From: Actinomycetes bacterium | GTDB taxonomy: Bacteria; Actinomycetota; Actinomycetes; Actinomycetales; Cellulomonadaceae | Reading direction: 5' to 3' | Assembly: GCA_023389455.1 (NCBI GenBank) | Contig: JAEWEJ010000215.1 | Location: 1 to 34,176, forward strand | DNA length: 34,176 bases | In this document: piece after piece, positions 14,701-23,900 of the stretch | How positions within the stretch are numbered: the stretch's first letter is position 1 | How the letters are laid out: the number at the start of each line of letters is the position of its first letter | The notes under the pieces: generated by a model | Database searches by the model: none | What the model saw: the letters and a program-made list of their open reading frames with translations, nothing else | Told to the model about the DNA's origin: nothing | Translations under genes and position numbers: made by a program

Positions 14701-16921
14701 CGAGGCCCGCGCGGATGATCTCGCCGACGTCCTCGCCGGGCGCCGCCAACTCACTCAGGACGAGTTGGCGGACGAGGTCGGAGTAGTGGTTGAGCGAGAG
14801 CCCGACGGCCATCCGTGCGGCGTCGTCGCGCGAGTCGCTGAACACGATGGTGCGGCTCGCGTCGGGGTCGTCGCCCAGCGCGCGAAACATCTCCGAGACC
14901 AGCAGCTGAGCACCGACGCTCGCGCCCTGGGTGTGCGCGCGGATAGGTGAACGCACACGCCCCTTGCTGAACTCCGTCTGCCGGTTGGAGTGCCCGCACC
15001 TGGGGCACCGTGTCGGCAGCGCGGGCGGCGTCCACTCCTTGTCAGGGCCGCTCCAGGTCATCACGGTGACCTGCGAGTCATCAGAGCCGACTCGCAGGTA
15101 GCCCGTCTGCGGGTCATAGCTCGCAGCCGCAAATGCCAGCGTCCACTGCTTGCCGAGCGGACCCGAGTGGTTCCACTTCTGCCCCACAGCCTCGCGTCGA
15201 GGCAGGAACCACCTGTACTCACCGGCGTTGCGCTCGAAGACGAGCCGATGCCGGTCCGACTCCGAGTCCGCCGCATCGACGCCGAGGAACACCCCCTCCC
15301 CGTCAGGCGACCCAAGGACGTGGCCACCGAGGCTGGCGTCACCGCAGCTGTTGCAGTAGAGCAGCTCGAGGACCCGGCCGCCGCACGCGCAGACGCGGGC
15401 GGGCACAGCGAACAGACGCCCGATCCCGTGAGGCCGTTCCTCGCCTCGGTCAGCGATCTCCGTGCAGTCGGGGTTGCTGCACGCCCACATCCCCCGCATC
15501 GTCCGCACGAAGTAGTGAGCACGGAACGGGATCTGGTCCACCCCGTCCCCACCAGCCAGCACGTCCAGCGCCTGTTCCAACGGTTCGAGCGCGTCAGATC
15601 CAAACGCACGGCGCGCCACCTCGGTGAGCGACGTCGCACGGATGGCGCCGTCTTCAGCGCGACATGCCTCGGTGAGCACGACGTCGAGCGCGGGACCAGC
15701 ATCCGAGAGGGCCGCCTTCGCGTCGACGGGCAGCACGGTGCCCACGTCGCGCGGACGCCCGCTGATCTGGACGAACGAGCTCGCCGGCACCCCGAAGAAC
15801 CGCTCGAGGTAGGCACCCGAGTCGCTGTCCAGCGAAGCGCTGGTGCCGATGACCCTGATCTGCGGCGACGTGGGTTCGAGGCCGAGCCGCAGCAGCAGGT
15901 TGCGGATGATCAAGGCCACCTCCGCACCCTGCGTGCCTCTGTACAGGTGCAGCTCGTCCACGACGAGGGTGAACACGTGCGCCGGATCCTCAGCCAACCA
16001 CTGTCTCGTCAACTCGAAGATCGGTTGCTCGAGCTCGCGCATGAGCATGATGTTGAGCATCGAGTAGTTGGTCACCAGGACGTCGGGCGGCGTCGCGATC
16101 ATGTCCCAGCGGGTAAGGAGCTCCGCACTGCGCGGGTCGCACAGATAGTCCGCGACGTCAGGGTTCGCCCGGGCGACGGAGTCATACTCCTGGACCATCG
16201 CTCGGAGGTCGTGAGAAGCCTCTGCCAAGTGTGGGTGAGTGCCCGTCGGGTTTGGCATACGCGTCCCACCGGGAGCCCCAGACGTGTACCGCCCGAACCA
16301 CAGCTGCGGTCCGCCGGCGGGCAGGAGGCGCCGAACGGTCCGGCGCAACCGCGAGACCTGGTCTTCCACCAGTGCGTTCGTGGGATACAGCACGAGCGCC
16401 CGCACGGCAGCCGCCCGCTCTGTCCGTCGGACCGGCGACCAGCGGGGCGGGGCCGAGTCCCACCAGGGGTGGGTGCGATCGACCGCGCTCGGCCAGGATC
16501 GTGCCTCCACGAGCAGGCGCGCGAGGACTGGCAGCATGAACGCCTCAGTCTTGCCCGAGCCGGTGCCCGACGTCACGATCGGGTTCGTCCGGCTCCCGTC
16601 GCTCATCGCGACCTCGAGCGCCTGGGCCTGGTGTTCGCGAAGCAGCACTTCCTCGGAGGTCCCGAAGACTCCGGAGACCAGCGCTTCCGCCTCCGGCCTC
16701 GTCAGCCCAGCGGCCTGGCACGCCACGACCGCATCGACGACCCCGTCATACGGGAGCACAGGCTCGAGCAGCGGCGGCGGGACGAGTGGACGCTCGTCGG
16801 TGAGCAGGCGGCGGCGCTCTGCGCGGAGCGCCCCGTCACGCAGGTAGAACGCGGTGTCGATGTATCGCTGCACCGTGTCCTGGATGCCGGATCCCACGGA
16901 GATCGGAGTCGGGTTGGTCAC
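11708..16921 (-). CDS. druE: DruE-like giant SF2 helicase with C-terminal DUF1998 (Druantia type III)
   Basis: The 1737-residue protein contains Walker A Ser-Gly-Thr-Gly-Ser-Gly-Lys-Thr (Lys124), DExH box Asp-Glu-Leu-His (322-325), motif III Thr-Ser-Ala-Ser, and motif VI Gln-Arg-Val-Gly-Arg-Ala-Gly-Arg (1112-1119). Several Cys pairs (CSNPDC, CACGG, CNSCG, CPRCG, CQLCG) fall between the helicase lobes, and more (CRDCG, CPVC) follow. The C-terminal DUF1998 zinc site is Cys-Asp-Thr-Ser-Cys-Pro-Asp-Cys (1603-1610) followed by Trp-Asn-Arg-His type residues. DUF1998 helicases of this size with a large partner are the hallmark of Druantia. GTG 16921 has GAGG 7 bases upstream and lies 9 bases after the druH stop. 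It probably translocates on phage DNA; the long insert between the lobes may contact partners. Confidence 0.85.
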   Translation of the reverse strand: MTNPTPISVGSGIQDTVQRYIDTAFYLRDGALRAERRRLLTDERPLVPPPLLEPVLPYDGVVDAVVACQAAGLTRPEAEALVSGVFGTSEEVLLREHQAQALEVAMSDGSRTNPIVTSGTGSGKTEAFMLPVLARLLVEARSWPSAVDRTHPWWDSAPPRWSPVRRTERAAAVRALVLYPTNALVEDQVSRLRRTVRRLLPAGGPQLWFGRYTSGAPGGTRMPNPTGTHPHLAEASHDLRAMVQEYDSVARANPDVADYLCDPRSAELLTRWDMIATPPDVLVTNYSMLNIMLMRELEQPIFELTRQWLAEDPAHVFTLVVDELHLYRGTQGAEVALIIRNLLLRLGLEPTSPQIRVIGTSASLDSDSGAYLERFFGVPASSFVQISGRPRDVGTVLPVDAKAALSDAGPALDVVLTEACRAEDGAIRATSLTEVARRAFGSDALEPLEQALDVLAGGDGVDQIPFRAHYFVRTMRGMWACSNPDCTEIADRGEERPHGIGRLFAVPARVCACGGRVLELLYCNSCGDASLGGHVLGSPDGEGVFLGVDAADSESDRHRLVFERNAGEYRWFLPRREAVGQKWNHSGPLGKQWTLAFAAASYDPQTGYLRVGSDDSQVTVMTWSGPDKEWTPPALPTRCPRCGHSNRQTEFSKGRVRSPIRAHTQGASVGAQLLVSEMFRALGDDPDASRTIVFSDSRDDAARMAVGLSLNHYSDLVRQLVLSELAAPGEDVGEIIRAGLAGALSGASLGRYAELAAKYPTEHKAYMKEHLGFGDDADRRLIASFETTQSATQVKSWVGLVDSVLERLVELGVPPGGPRASLLKLEDGTPWNRAFEPPTPGEWKPIADLDVREQRRKMYRLRLVESLGASLTGREGRDIESTLVAVLVPRLCDQSLSDELDQAATSFVRILLSSERWTPQGLDEPSQATPKAAVDYVARVAQQLGRDAKLVMKEISERLDGLLVDALIRLEMLDVALDVVPASGRVHVCQLCGQRHLHASAGVCVRAECPGALQETSTAALVGDDYYAWLAAQPPQRLAVSELTGQTSPPEEQRRRQRLFRGALLPQPQENARTSPLDVLSVTTTMEVGVDIGSLRSTVMGNMPPQRFNYQQRVGRAGRKGQAFSFAATMCRDRSHDDYYFANPGRITGDPPPQPFLDTSRTTILKRVVAAELLRRALLSLPDAPPERGDHVHGSFGDAADWPQLRAGVEAWLMTSPDVPTVVRRLAELTGVADVEEVVQWARDSLVLDVDDVASSDVHTQRALSERLANAGVLPMFGFPTRVRELFKVGADGHLTAEAVSDRPLGQAVSLFAPGAQIVKDGWVYTANGFASVRRTGGGKFQAVNPLRSSVRLARCRDCGASTINEDDGAGWGACPVCAGEVRQMTVFQPEGFRTHRDRTDKGIDDRGGVGASRPVLGWLNPGEAQQRVGALDVWELEQARLLTINDNNGALFAMYQHSDRSVIVPTVETDANTMQKLPDAAIGEIRVTDAVLLLGRGVVLPGGVVATGRESCPSGHAALTSFAEALRRGCQAELDIDPSELVVGLQPRAVDGHRTAAIYAADMLENGAGYALELANGRLDAVLHRIMGEVGERWGRRPHDVCDTSCPDCLRSWDNRHLHAALDWRLALDVAELALGHELKLHRWLSLGGGAVRQFVAGFGAAFDDLATSEVEGVQVLRAGSRAVAIGHPLWSREPGAFTILQAEVDDQLTSEECTVRWSDVRTLRNRPDQVFSLLA

Positions 16922-16930
16922 CAGACGGCC

Positions 16931-19900
16931 TCAGTTCTCGAGAAGGTAGGCGACTCGGCCCGCGACGTAGGGCGACACGTCGCGGTAGACGGTGCGCCCA
17001 CGGCGCTTGAGCGGGGCGACCCCCGACTCGAGGACAGCGGCGCGCTCGTACATGCCGGGGAGGTTGGCTCCGAGCGGCACGACCAGATCGCCGGCTCGCT
17101 CGTCGTAGGCCACCAGCGCCCGGGCGGCGAGGAGGGCAGACGCCGCGTGCTTCGCGACCGCTGCGTCGGCGACCGCCACCTGCCCGGTCGCCACGTCGCT
17201 CGCTGTGCGGACGTAGTACTTCGACCCGTACCTTCCGACGCGGTAGGCGCCAGGTGAGTCCAGGTCAGCCACTGCCCGCCACGCCGCCGACATCGGGTCG
17301 AACCACTGGGCGCCCAGGAGGGACGGAGCTGGCTTGCGCGGCAGCGCGTCGACCACGGCGGTCAAAGGCGGAAGGACTGACACCAGGTCACGTGCGGCGG
17401 ACTCTGCCACAGGGATCTCGCCGGCCGCCGTCCATGCACGGACCTCGTCGGGCGCTGCCGTCGTCCAGACGCGCGACGGCGCGCTCGCCTGGGCGTCCCG
17501 TCCCGTCAGCCGACCGAGTCGATCGAAGTGCCCTTCCGCTGCCGACACCATGTCCGAGCTCCAGAACCCGGCGCAGAGCCGACGACCGCCGACGTCGACG
17601 ACCGTGGTGGCGCAGACCTCCCAGCTCAGCAGCTCGAGCGTCGCGTCAGACCTCCGCACCTCGATGTGCCCGAGTGACTCCAACGTCCTCACGAACTGAT
17701 GGAGGAAGAGGCGACTGGGGTCCAGCTGCCGCGCGACGCGCTCGAGCAGGCTGATCGGACCGCCACCGAGGTACCGGATCGCGTCGAGCGCGAGGTCCCA
17801 GTCCACGCCCCCGTCCTCCGTGGGTACGACGGGAACGCGCGACGTCCCGACAGATCGCGGCTGGCTCTCAGCCGCCTGCGCTCGCTCGTGCTTGCGCCTG
17901 TTCTTCCAGTAGCTGGAGGAGTACCGGCGCTGCAGCCCGCAGAACTTGCACGTCCCTGTCGTGAACTTGGTCAGCGGCCGCCCGCGACTGTCCGACATCG
18001 CAGTGTCGAGCACCTCGTGGTGGGCGCCGGTATAGAAGCAGGAACCGGGCTCCGGGCGGCTGAGTCGTACAGCACCGGACCGCGCTTCGTCTGCGCCCTG
18101 CTTCCACCATGGGTCCGACGAGACCGGGGCGACAGGCTCGACCGCCGGCACGTCCTCCAGGACGACGCCGTGGACACCGGGACCGACGAAGTGCGTGCCT
18201 GCCCCCGGGTCCGCACCGAGGACGGCGAGCGGGTGACCGGCGTCGTGGACGATGGGAACGACCGACTCCCACTGCCCCAGGTCGGGGTTGTCTGACGACC
18301 TGAGCAACAGCTCCTTGCGGGCGCGGGGGGCATTCCGGTCGCCGACGACCAGCTCGACGGCGTAGTCGCCCTCCGCGAGCTCAGCCTCTGCGAGGTCGAC
18401 GACGATCGACCCCGTCCCCCCGTCGGACCAGGTGTCGACCAGGCTCTCTCTCGCGTCGGCCCCTGGCGCACCCAGATCGATCAGGCGGACCTCGATCGGC
18501 TCACCTGAGTCGTCGATGGCTTTGACCTCAGGCGGACGCCGGACGTGCCAGAGGTTCCGTGCCGCGCTCGGCAGCGAGAGCCCCGCGCCCAGCTTCAGCT
18601 GACTCGTGGTCAAGGGGACGAGCGCACTGAGCTCGCTGAGCGTGGGAACGGCCTGCAGCGGGCGAGCGAAGATCTCGACCCCCCGCACGAGGGTCCAGCC
18701 CTCCGGGAGCCCGGCCATCGAGTCGACGACCGTCCAGCCTGGCCTCGCGACCTCGGTCAAGATGCTGCGTGCCTGCGCGAGGACGGGCCCTGACACAAGG
18801 ACCGCCACGTCGTCCCCCATGAGCACCTGACGTGCCTCGAGCCACCGCCCAGACAGCTCGTCCTTCCTGAACACGACGAGACGTCTCGGCTGGCGCACCA
18901 TCTCACCAGCCAGCGGGTCGACCACTCGGAGCGTCCCCTCGAGAAGGTCGCTCGTGTCGACCAGCCCACGGTCGACGAGAGCGAGCGCTCCGTCCATCCC
19001 CGGTTCGAGCTCGGCCGGGACGACCCCGTCTGGCGTGGCGAGGTCCGCGGTTCGGGCGACCCCCGGCTGTGCCGCGAAGAAGAAAGGGCTGAGCCGGAGG
19101 CGACGGGAAGGGAATGACGTCAGCTCCAGCGAGAGGACCACACGGGAACGGGAGCTGTGCCCGTCGGTCGACGCCTCGTCCGCTCCGTCCCACTCGGCCA
19201 GCTCGGTCGCGGCCACCTCGGCGATGTGCGCTCTCAGCTGCGGCTTTCTCCAGAGGGTCACCAGGTGGTGGGTAGCCGGGCTCGGCTCCTGGCTGAACCA
19301 TGCATCGAGCAGAGGCTCGAGCTCGACCGGGGGAACGGTCGAACGAGGGGCGAACTCGAAGTCGACGTAGAACCGCTCGAGCCGACGCCGATCCGCCTCT
19401 CGCACGAGTGCCTGCGAGACGGAGATCCCGACGAACCGCTGGCCGACGGAGTATGCGGTGGGGAGTCCCCGCGTCCCGCGCAGGCCGGAGAGCCACGAGT
19501 TGAGAGCCCCCCACAGCGGCTCCGCCACCGCCCGATAGCTGGAGCCCATGTGCTCGCTCTTCGCGTCGAGGATCTCCGCGAGACGCCCGTAGTAGTTCGC
19601 GGCGCTCATCCCCGACCCGGCGGCCATCCGTTCCGCCGCCAAACTGAACACACTGAGGAGAGGGAAGATCGGCGGGAGGCTCGCGCGCCCACCGTCGCGC
19701 CACCTGACGACGCGGTCGTGGTGGGCCCTGAACGCGTGGTTCGAGCCGAGGACAGAAGTTTGTGCCACTACCTCGCCCAGTGTGGCCACGACGTCGCTCT
19801 CCCGCAGACCAAGTTGAGACCCGATCTTTCCCAACGCCTCGTCCTCGAGATCGAGGTAGACCGGCACGGGCGTGACCAGCTCAGGAAAGAGCACCTCGGC

Positions 19901-19951
19901 GATGGCGTCGTTCCACCGGTCGTACTCGCGCCAGTCTCCGGCGATCACCAT
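16931..19951 (-). CDS. druH: DruH-like large partner protein (Druantia type III)
   Basis: The 1006-residue protein has no helicase or nuclease motif that I can recognise. The N-terminal 250 residues are helical and Trp-rich, the middle is beta-rich, and a probable zinc site lies at Cys638 / His644-His645 / Cys668-x2-Cys671 followed by a basic Arg/Lys stretch. The C-terminal 100 residues are Ala-rich and helical. Naming as DruH relies on length, on direct pairing with the DruE-like gene (9-base gap, same strand) and on the known two-gene layout of Druantia type III; I cannot run a profile search. ATG 19951 follows an AAGGAGG ribosome binding site and is preferred over an upstream in-frame ATG at 20005. 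About 99 bases separate it from the Z1 gene. Confidence 0.7.
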   Translation of the reverse strand: MVIAGDWREYDRWNDAIAEVLFPELVTPVPVYLDLEDEALGKIGSQLGLRESDVVATLGEVVAQTSVLGSNHAFRAHHDRVVRWRDGGRASLPPIFPLLSVFSLAAERMAAGSGMSAANYYGRLAEILDAKSEHMGSSYRAVAEPLWGALNSWLSGLRGTRGLPTAYSVGQRFVGISVSQALVREADRRRLERFYVDFEFAPRSTVPPVELEPLLDAWFSQEPSPATHHLVTLWRKPQLRAHIAEVAATELAEWDGADEASTDGHSSRSRVVLSLELTSFPSRRLRLSPFFFAAQPGVARTADLATPDGVVPAELEPGMDGALALVDRGLVDTSDLLEGTLRVVDPLAGEMVRQPRRLVVFRKDELSGRWLEARQVLMGDDVAVLVSGPVLAQARSILTEVARPGWTVVDSMAGLPEGWTLVRGVEIFARPLQAVPTLSELSALVPLTTSQLKLGAGLSLPSAARNLWHVRRPPEVKAIDDSGEPIEVRLIDLGAPGADARESLVDTWSDGGTGSIVVDLAEAELAEGDYAVELVVGDRNAPRARKELLLRSSDNPDLGQWESVVPIVHDAGHPLAVLGADPGAGTHFVGPGVHGVVLEDVPAVEPVAPVSSDPWWKQGADEARSGAVRLSRPEPGSCFYTGAHHEVLDTAMSDSRGRPLTKFTTGTCKFCGLQRRYSSSYWKNRRKHERAQAAESQPRSVGTSRVPVVPTEDGGVDWDLALDAIRYLGGGPISLLERVARQLDPSRLFLHQFVRTLESLGHIEVRRSDATLELLSWEVCATTVVDVGGRRLCAGFWSSDMVSAAEGHFDRLGRLTGRDAQASAPSRVWTTAAPDEVRAWTAAGEIPVAESAARDLVSVLPPLTAVVDALPRKPAPSLLGAQWFDPMSAAWRAVADLDSPGAYRVGRYGSKYYVRTASDVATGQVAVADAAVAKHAASALLAARALVAYDERAGDLVVPLGANLPGMYERAAVLESGVAPLKRRGRTVYRDVSPYVAGRVAYLLEN

Positions 19952-20050
19952 TGATCCTCCTTCAGCACTCCGTCTGGACGGCATCCTGCCCCCGGCGACT
20001 GACATCTCTGCGCGCCAGACGTCGTAGGGGGCGCGTCTCGTCCTCCACGG

Positions 20051-22264
20051 TCAGGCCTGCAGGATGACGCGCTGACGGACGTCGGCCGGCAAGTGAACGG
20101 CGAGGGCCGTCACCTCTCGCCGAGAAGGGCCGACGGCCGTGACCAGCCGGTGCACCTGGACCGTGATCGCGTCGGAGGAGCGGAACCTTCTGTCTCCGGG
20201 ATACACCGACCCGTCGTCGGGGTCCGGCCCCTGCATGAGGTTCGCGATCTCCAGCGTCTCCGGGTCATCGACCATGTCGAGCCGGTAGCCCACCGCGGCG
20301 AGCGCGGCCTCCGAGTGGGGGTGGAGCCCACGTGTGCGAGGACGTCCACCGTTCATCTGCACCAGGTCGCACGGGATGGCCGTCGAGTCGTGCTCACGGA
20401 GGGCGAGGAGCAGCGCATAGACGCGGTCCTGCTCAGGCGCCGCCCCGCGCCAGTCGGCGAGGACCGGGACGAGCCGGTCCCAGGTGAGGCGCACGATCCT
20501 GTTCCGGATCGAGAGGTCGGACCGTTTGTCACGCTCGTCAGGCTCTGCCTCGTCCAAGAGGTCTTGCAGCGCGGCCTCGGCGACGGGGGTCGGCCCGACG
20601 GCGTCGCCGTAGACATGGGTCTGCGCGAGAACCCATCCCGGACGAAGGGCGTGGCTCTCGTTCTCGAGAGTGATCACCTGGCGTCGTGTGGGGTTGAGCG
20701 TCGGGTCCAGGAGGATCGAGCGACGCCACTCTCGCAGCGGCGTCCCGGAGACGTCGAGGTCGCCGAGGTCCCGGCGCATGGCGATCTCGTGGTCGACGTA
20801 CGAGGTGTAGACGGCAAGTGTCTCGGGGTTGAGCCACGCACGGAGAAGATCCAGGTAGCGAGCCTTGTAGCCGAAGAAGCGGCCCCGCTGCTGCACGGTG
20901 TCGGCGTTCCGCATGCCGGGCCCCCGAGGCATGTAGGTGATCGCGAGGTTCTCTACGGTGAAACCGCGGTCCAGCTTGTTCCCGCCGATCACCACCCACC
21001 CCGGGTGTCGCCCCCACTCGCCGGGGCTGATCTCGTGCCCGTCCTCGCTGTTCACGACCCTGACCGCGATCTCCGGCAGGTACGCCTCGAGATCAGTGAG
21101 GAGGTCGTCCAGCTCGACGACGATGCCGTCGACGACGGTTCCTCCCGTCGAGCTGAGGTCGGCGTACGGCTCGACGAACATCTCGGTCCGCAGCTGGTGC
21201 CGCAGGACGGGATCGCCATCGAGCAGTGCGGTGTCGACCCGTGAGAGCAGCGCCCTGGTCCAGTGGGCGTAGGAGGTGTGGAGGTCCTTCCCCGACGAAG
21301 GGTGGATCAGCATGGACAGCGGTCGCGGCGCCCCACGCCGCTGGGCGACGAGCATCGCGAGGAGGAACGTCGCGAGCGCGCGCTCGAGGGACTCTGGCGG
21401 CCGGATGCCTTGCGCATCCAGTGCCCCGTCGTCGTCAATGAGCCTGACGAACTCGCGGCGCCGGTCTACGAACAGGTCTTCGCCCCCGACGTAGTCGACA
21501 CCGGGACGCAGGACGGTCACGCTGCGTGGCGACAGTGCGTCCGTGAGCGAGATGAGCAGGGGTGCCTGCGGTGTCGCGGTGTACAGGACATACGTGTGGT
21601 TCGGTGCTGCCTCTCGCACGAGCCGGATCGCCCGGTACGTCGAGCTCTCGTCCCCTCGGCGCGCGGCGATGTTGAGGCCAGCCTGGTCGGCCTCGTCGTC
21701 GACGAAGAGCGTCGGAACCGCACCGGACTTGGCAGCGATCGCTGCGAGGAACTCCCGAGCACGTCGCAGGCTCGCGTGGTTCTTGAGCACGACGGCGACG
21801 GTGGTGACGACGTGCGCCGGGCGCGGTTCTCGCGCCCAGCGGTCGAGGCGCCGCGCCACCTCGTCGGCGTCCGACAGGTCGGGGCCGTTGATCGGTGACC
21901 ACGCCGGCAGGCCACCGTCGCCCTGCATGCCGAGGTCGCGGAGCAACCTCTCGTACGTCTGGTCGCGCAGGTTCTTCTTGGTCCCGGCGAGCACGATCAC
22001 CAGCGGGAACCCGTTGTCCCTCGCAGCTGCGATGAGCGCGGTGAACGACATCGTCTTGCCGCTCTGGACAGCGCCGACGACCAGCTCGGCCTCGGCGCGC
22101 CGGCTGTCCCACTCGGGCCGGCCGCACCGCCCGAGGACGCGGAGGGTCTCAGACCGGGTGACGGCGACGGCACCGTCGTCCAGCCCCGATCGCTGCAGCA
22201 TCCCCTCGAGCGCCCGCCCCGACGTGGGTCTCCACTCCTGCGACGGGGCAAGACTCGCGGTCAC
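20051..22264 (-). CDS. Z1-domain P-loop ATPase of a MutL/Z1 restriction-like system
   Basis: This 737-residue protein has Walker A Gly-Ala-Val-Gln-Ser-Gly-Lys-Thr (64-71), a DEAD-like Phe-Val-Asp-Asp-Glu-Ala-Asp (187-193) and Tyr-Thr-Ala-Thr-Pro-Gln-Ala as SF2 motif III. The Z1 signature follows: Ile-Gly-Gly-Asn-Lys-Leu-Asp-Arg-Gly-Phe-Thr-Val-Glu, then Tyr-Met-Pro-Arg, then Gln-Gln-Arg-Gly-Arg-Phe-Phe-Gly-Tyr. Z1 proteins are SF2-derived ATPases known from gene neighbourhoods with GHKL/MutL-like ATPases, cytosine methylases and Vsr, and are called MzaC in MZA systems. GTG 22264 overlaps the stop of the GHKL gene (GTGA), so the two are made together and probably act as a complex. Confidence 0.85.
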   Translation of the reverse strand: MTASLAPSQEWRPTSGRALEGMLQRSGLDDGAVAVTRSETLRVLGRCGRPEWDSRRAEAELVVGAVQSGKTMSFTALIAAARDNGFPLVIVLAGTKKNLRDQTYERLLRDLGMQGDGGLPAWSPINGPDLSDADEVARRLDRWAREPRPAHVVTTVAVVLKNHASLRRAREFLAAIAAKSGAVPTLFVDDEADQAGLNIAARRGDESSTYRAIRLVREAAPNHTYVLYTATPQAPLLISLTDALSPRSVTVLRPGVDYVGGEDLFVDRRREFVRLIDDDGALDAQGIRPPESLERALATFLLAMLVAQRRGAPRPLSMLIHPSSGKDLHTSYAHWTRALLSRVDTALLDGDPVLRHQLRTEMFVEPYADLSSTGGTVVDGIVVELDDLLTDLEAYLPEIAVRVVNSEDGHEISPGEWGRHPGWVVIGGNKLDRGFTVENLAITYMPRGPGMRNADTVQQRGRFFGYKARYLDLLRAWLNPETLAVYTSYVDHEIAMRRDLGDLDVSGTPLREWRRSILLDPTLNPTRRQVITLENESHALRPGWVLAQTHVYGDAVGPTPVAEAALQDLLDEAEPDERDKRSDLSIRNRIVRLTWDRLVPVLADWRGAAPEQDRVYALLLALREHDSTAIPCDLVQMNGGRPRTRGLHPHSEAALAAVGYRLDMVDDPETLEIANLMQGPDPDDGSVYPGDRRFRSSDAITVQVHRLVTAVGPSRREVTALAVHLPADVRQRVILQA

Positions 22265-23856
22265 GACTCGTTCCTCTCGGCAAGGGGACCGCCGAGGATC
22301 CTGTTCAGCTCCGCGACGAAGAACCGAGGCTCACGCGAACCGCTGCGCTCAGCCTTGATCTGGGAGAGCGAGATCGCGACCGCCAGCCGGAGGACGGGTT
22401 CGAGGTCCATGCCCGGCAGATAGGCGAACGACTGCGTGAACCGGTGCGCCCGGTTCACCGTGACCACCCAGTCACCGTCATCCTGCACGACCCGCAGCCA
22501 GTGCCGGAGGTCCGCGGGGTCGTCGATCACACTGATCCGCAGAGACTCCCCGAGCAGGCTCCACTCGGTGTCACCGAGCGGTACGACCTGCTCGACGGGT
22601 GGCGAGGGTGGCGCGGGGGCGGTATCGCCGTCAGGGACAGCAGGGGTCGTAGTCGGCCCGGCACTGGCGTCCCCCGCTTCCCGACCGGCCTCCTCGACGT
22701 CGTAACCGCTCTTGGCACTCATCTCGGTCGCGCGGGCGACCGAGTCGACGATGCCTCGGACGGTCGTCTGGACCATGCGACCACGTTCGGTCGTGCGGTA
22801 GTTGCGGGCCATCTTGAGGAGGGGGAGCGGTTCCTCGTCCAAGGCGCCCTCGAGCCGGTCGAGGAATGCGGCCTCGTCCTCGTCGTCCCAGACGAGCGAG
22901 TCCTTCGTGTGCGTGACGTCGACCTGGGACACGTCGAGCTCACCGACGAGGCGCTGGGACTGGAACGAGTTGCCAGAACCGAAGATCTGGTGCGGCTTGT
23001 AGCTGTCCGCTGAGTCCCGGGCCATGCCGCCCGCACCCTGAACGACCTTGCCCCGGTACAGCAGCGCGAACCCTGCTCCGGTGGTGTCACCTTTGGCGAA
23101 GAGGCCCGCCCAGCCGGTCACCCGGCGCCCTGAGGGCAGGTCGACAGCAACGTCCTTGCGCCACTCGACCACCTCGCCGTCGACGTCGTTCCATCGCGGC
23201 GCCTTCAAGAGCTCAGGCGCCGCATAGCGAAGGCGCACACCGCCGACGACCATCTCGATCCGATCATCAGCAAGGAAAACTCGGTAGATCGAGCTGAGGT
23301 AGTCGCGGATCTTGCCCAAGGTGCGTCCTGTGGGCGCCGGATGGTTGAGGTCGGTCAGCACCAACGTCGTGCCGTGCGCCTCACGTCGTTCCGGCGCGGT
23401 CTCCAGCGGGATCCTCTCGGTGCCGGTCTCAACGATGCGGGGGATGTCGAAGACAACACGCCGCTTGACGTCCTCGCCCAAGGCGGTTGTCGTCACGACG
23501 AAGTGTCGTGCGTACCAAGACGCTGCGCTCTTCATGCCGATGCCGAACTGCGACAGACCGGTGGCGTCGGCGGGCGGCGCCGCAGGCGTGAAGGCTCGCC
23601 CGATGTCCTGCGCAAAGATGCCCGCGGCGTTGTCCGTGACCGTGATGCGACCCGCCGCCCTGTCGATCTCGACCTCGATCCGCAGCCTCGCGACTCCGCC
23701 ACCCACCCGTGCGAGGGCGACCTCATGGGTACGCCACGACTGGATGGCGTTGTCGACGAACTCGCCGATCGCGTACCACTGCTTGTAGTTCATCGACGGG
23801 AAGAGCGCGAGCATGCCGACGCCTGGTCGGACGGTGATGCTCTGGACGTCGTTCAC
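22261..23856 (-). CDS. MutL/MORC-like GHKL ATPase
   Basis: The 531-residue protein has all GHKL ATP-site motifs: Glu32-Phe-Val-Asp-Asn36 (N box), Asp75-Asn-Ala-Ala-Gly-Ile (G1), Phe-Gly-Ile-Gly-Met-Lys109 (G2) and Gly-Thr-Thr-Leu-Val-Leu near residue 165. A MutL-like S5 middle domain follows, then an acidic Pro/Gly/Ala-rich linker at about 390-430 and a C-terminal domain. Paralogous paraMORC/MutL proteins in restriction-like loci are thought to clamp DNA and drive structural change with helicases and nucleases. GTG 23856 has GGGGGAG 7 bases upstream. It lies between vsr and the Z1 gene, which fits the MZA/paraMORC gene order. No MutL endonuclease metal motif is apparent. Confidence 0.85.
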   Translation of the reverse strand: MNDVQSITVRPGVGMLALFPSMNYKQWYAIGEFVDNAIQSWRTHEVALARVGGGVARLRIEVEIDRAAGRITVTDNAAGIFAQDIGRAFTPAAPPADATGLSQFGIGMKSAASWYARHFVVTTTALGEDVKRRVVFDIPRIVETGTERIPLETAPERREAHGTTLVLTDLNHPAPTGRTLGKIRDYLSSIYRVFLADDRIEMVVGGVRLRYAAPELLKAPRWNDVDGEVVEWRKDVAVDLPSGRRVTGWAGLFAKGDTTGAGFALLYRGKVVQGAGGMARDSADSYKPHQIFGSGNSFQSQRLVGELDVSQVDVTHTKDSLVWDDEDEAAFLDRLEGALDEEPLPLLKMARNYRTTERGRMVQTTVRGIVDSVARATEMSAKSGYDVEEAGREAGDASAGPTTTPAVPDGDTAPAPPSPPVEQVVPLGDTEWSLLGESLRISVIDDPADLRHWLRVVQDDGDWVVTVNRAHRFTQSFAYLPGMDLEPVLRLAVAISLSQIKAERSGSREPRFFVAELNRILGGPLAERNES

Positions 23857-23900
23857 GTGTCTTCTCCCCCTGTCACCGCGCATGGGCAGTCGTCAACGAT

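Noticed and set aside
11417..16921. DISARM system (DrmA/DrmB)
   Set aside because: DISARM needs separate DrmA helicase, DrmB (DUF1998) and DrmC phospholipase-D genes. Here helicase and DUF1998 are in one giant protein and no phospholipase-D protein is present, which fits DruE.
14990..17257. Long plus-strand open frame (755 codons) opposite druE and druH
   Set aside because: It is antisense to genes with clear helicase motifs, and its translation is Arg/Pro/His-rich without any motif. Long antisense frames are expected in very GC-rich coding DNA.
22261..23856. Genuine mismatch-repair MutL
   Set aside because: Actinobacteria generally lack canonical MutS/MutL. The neighbours are Dcm, Vsr and Z1, which indicates a restriction-linked GHKL protein.
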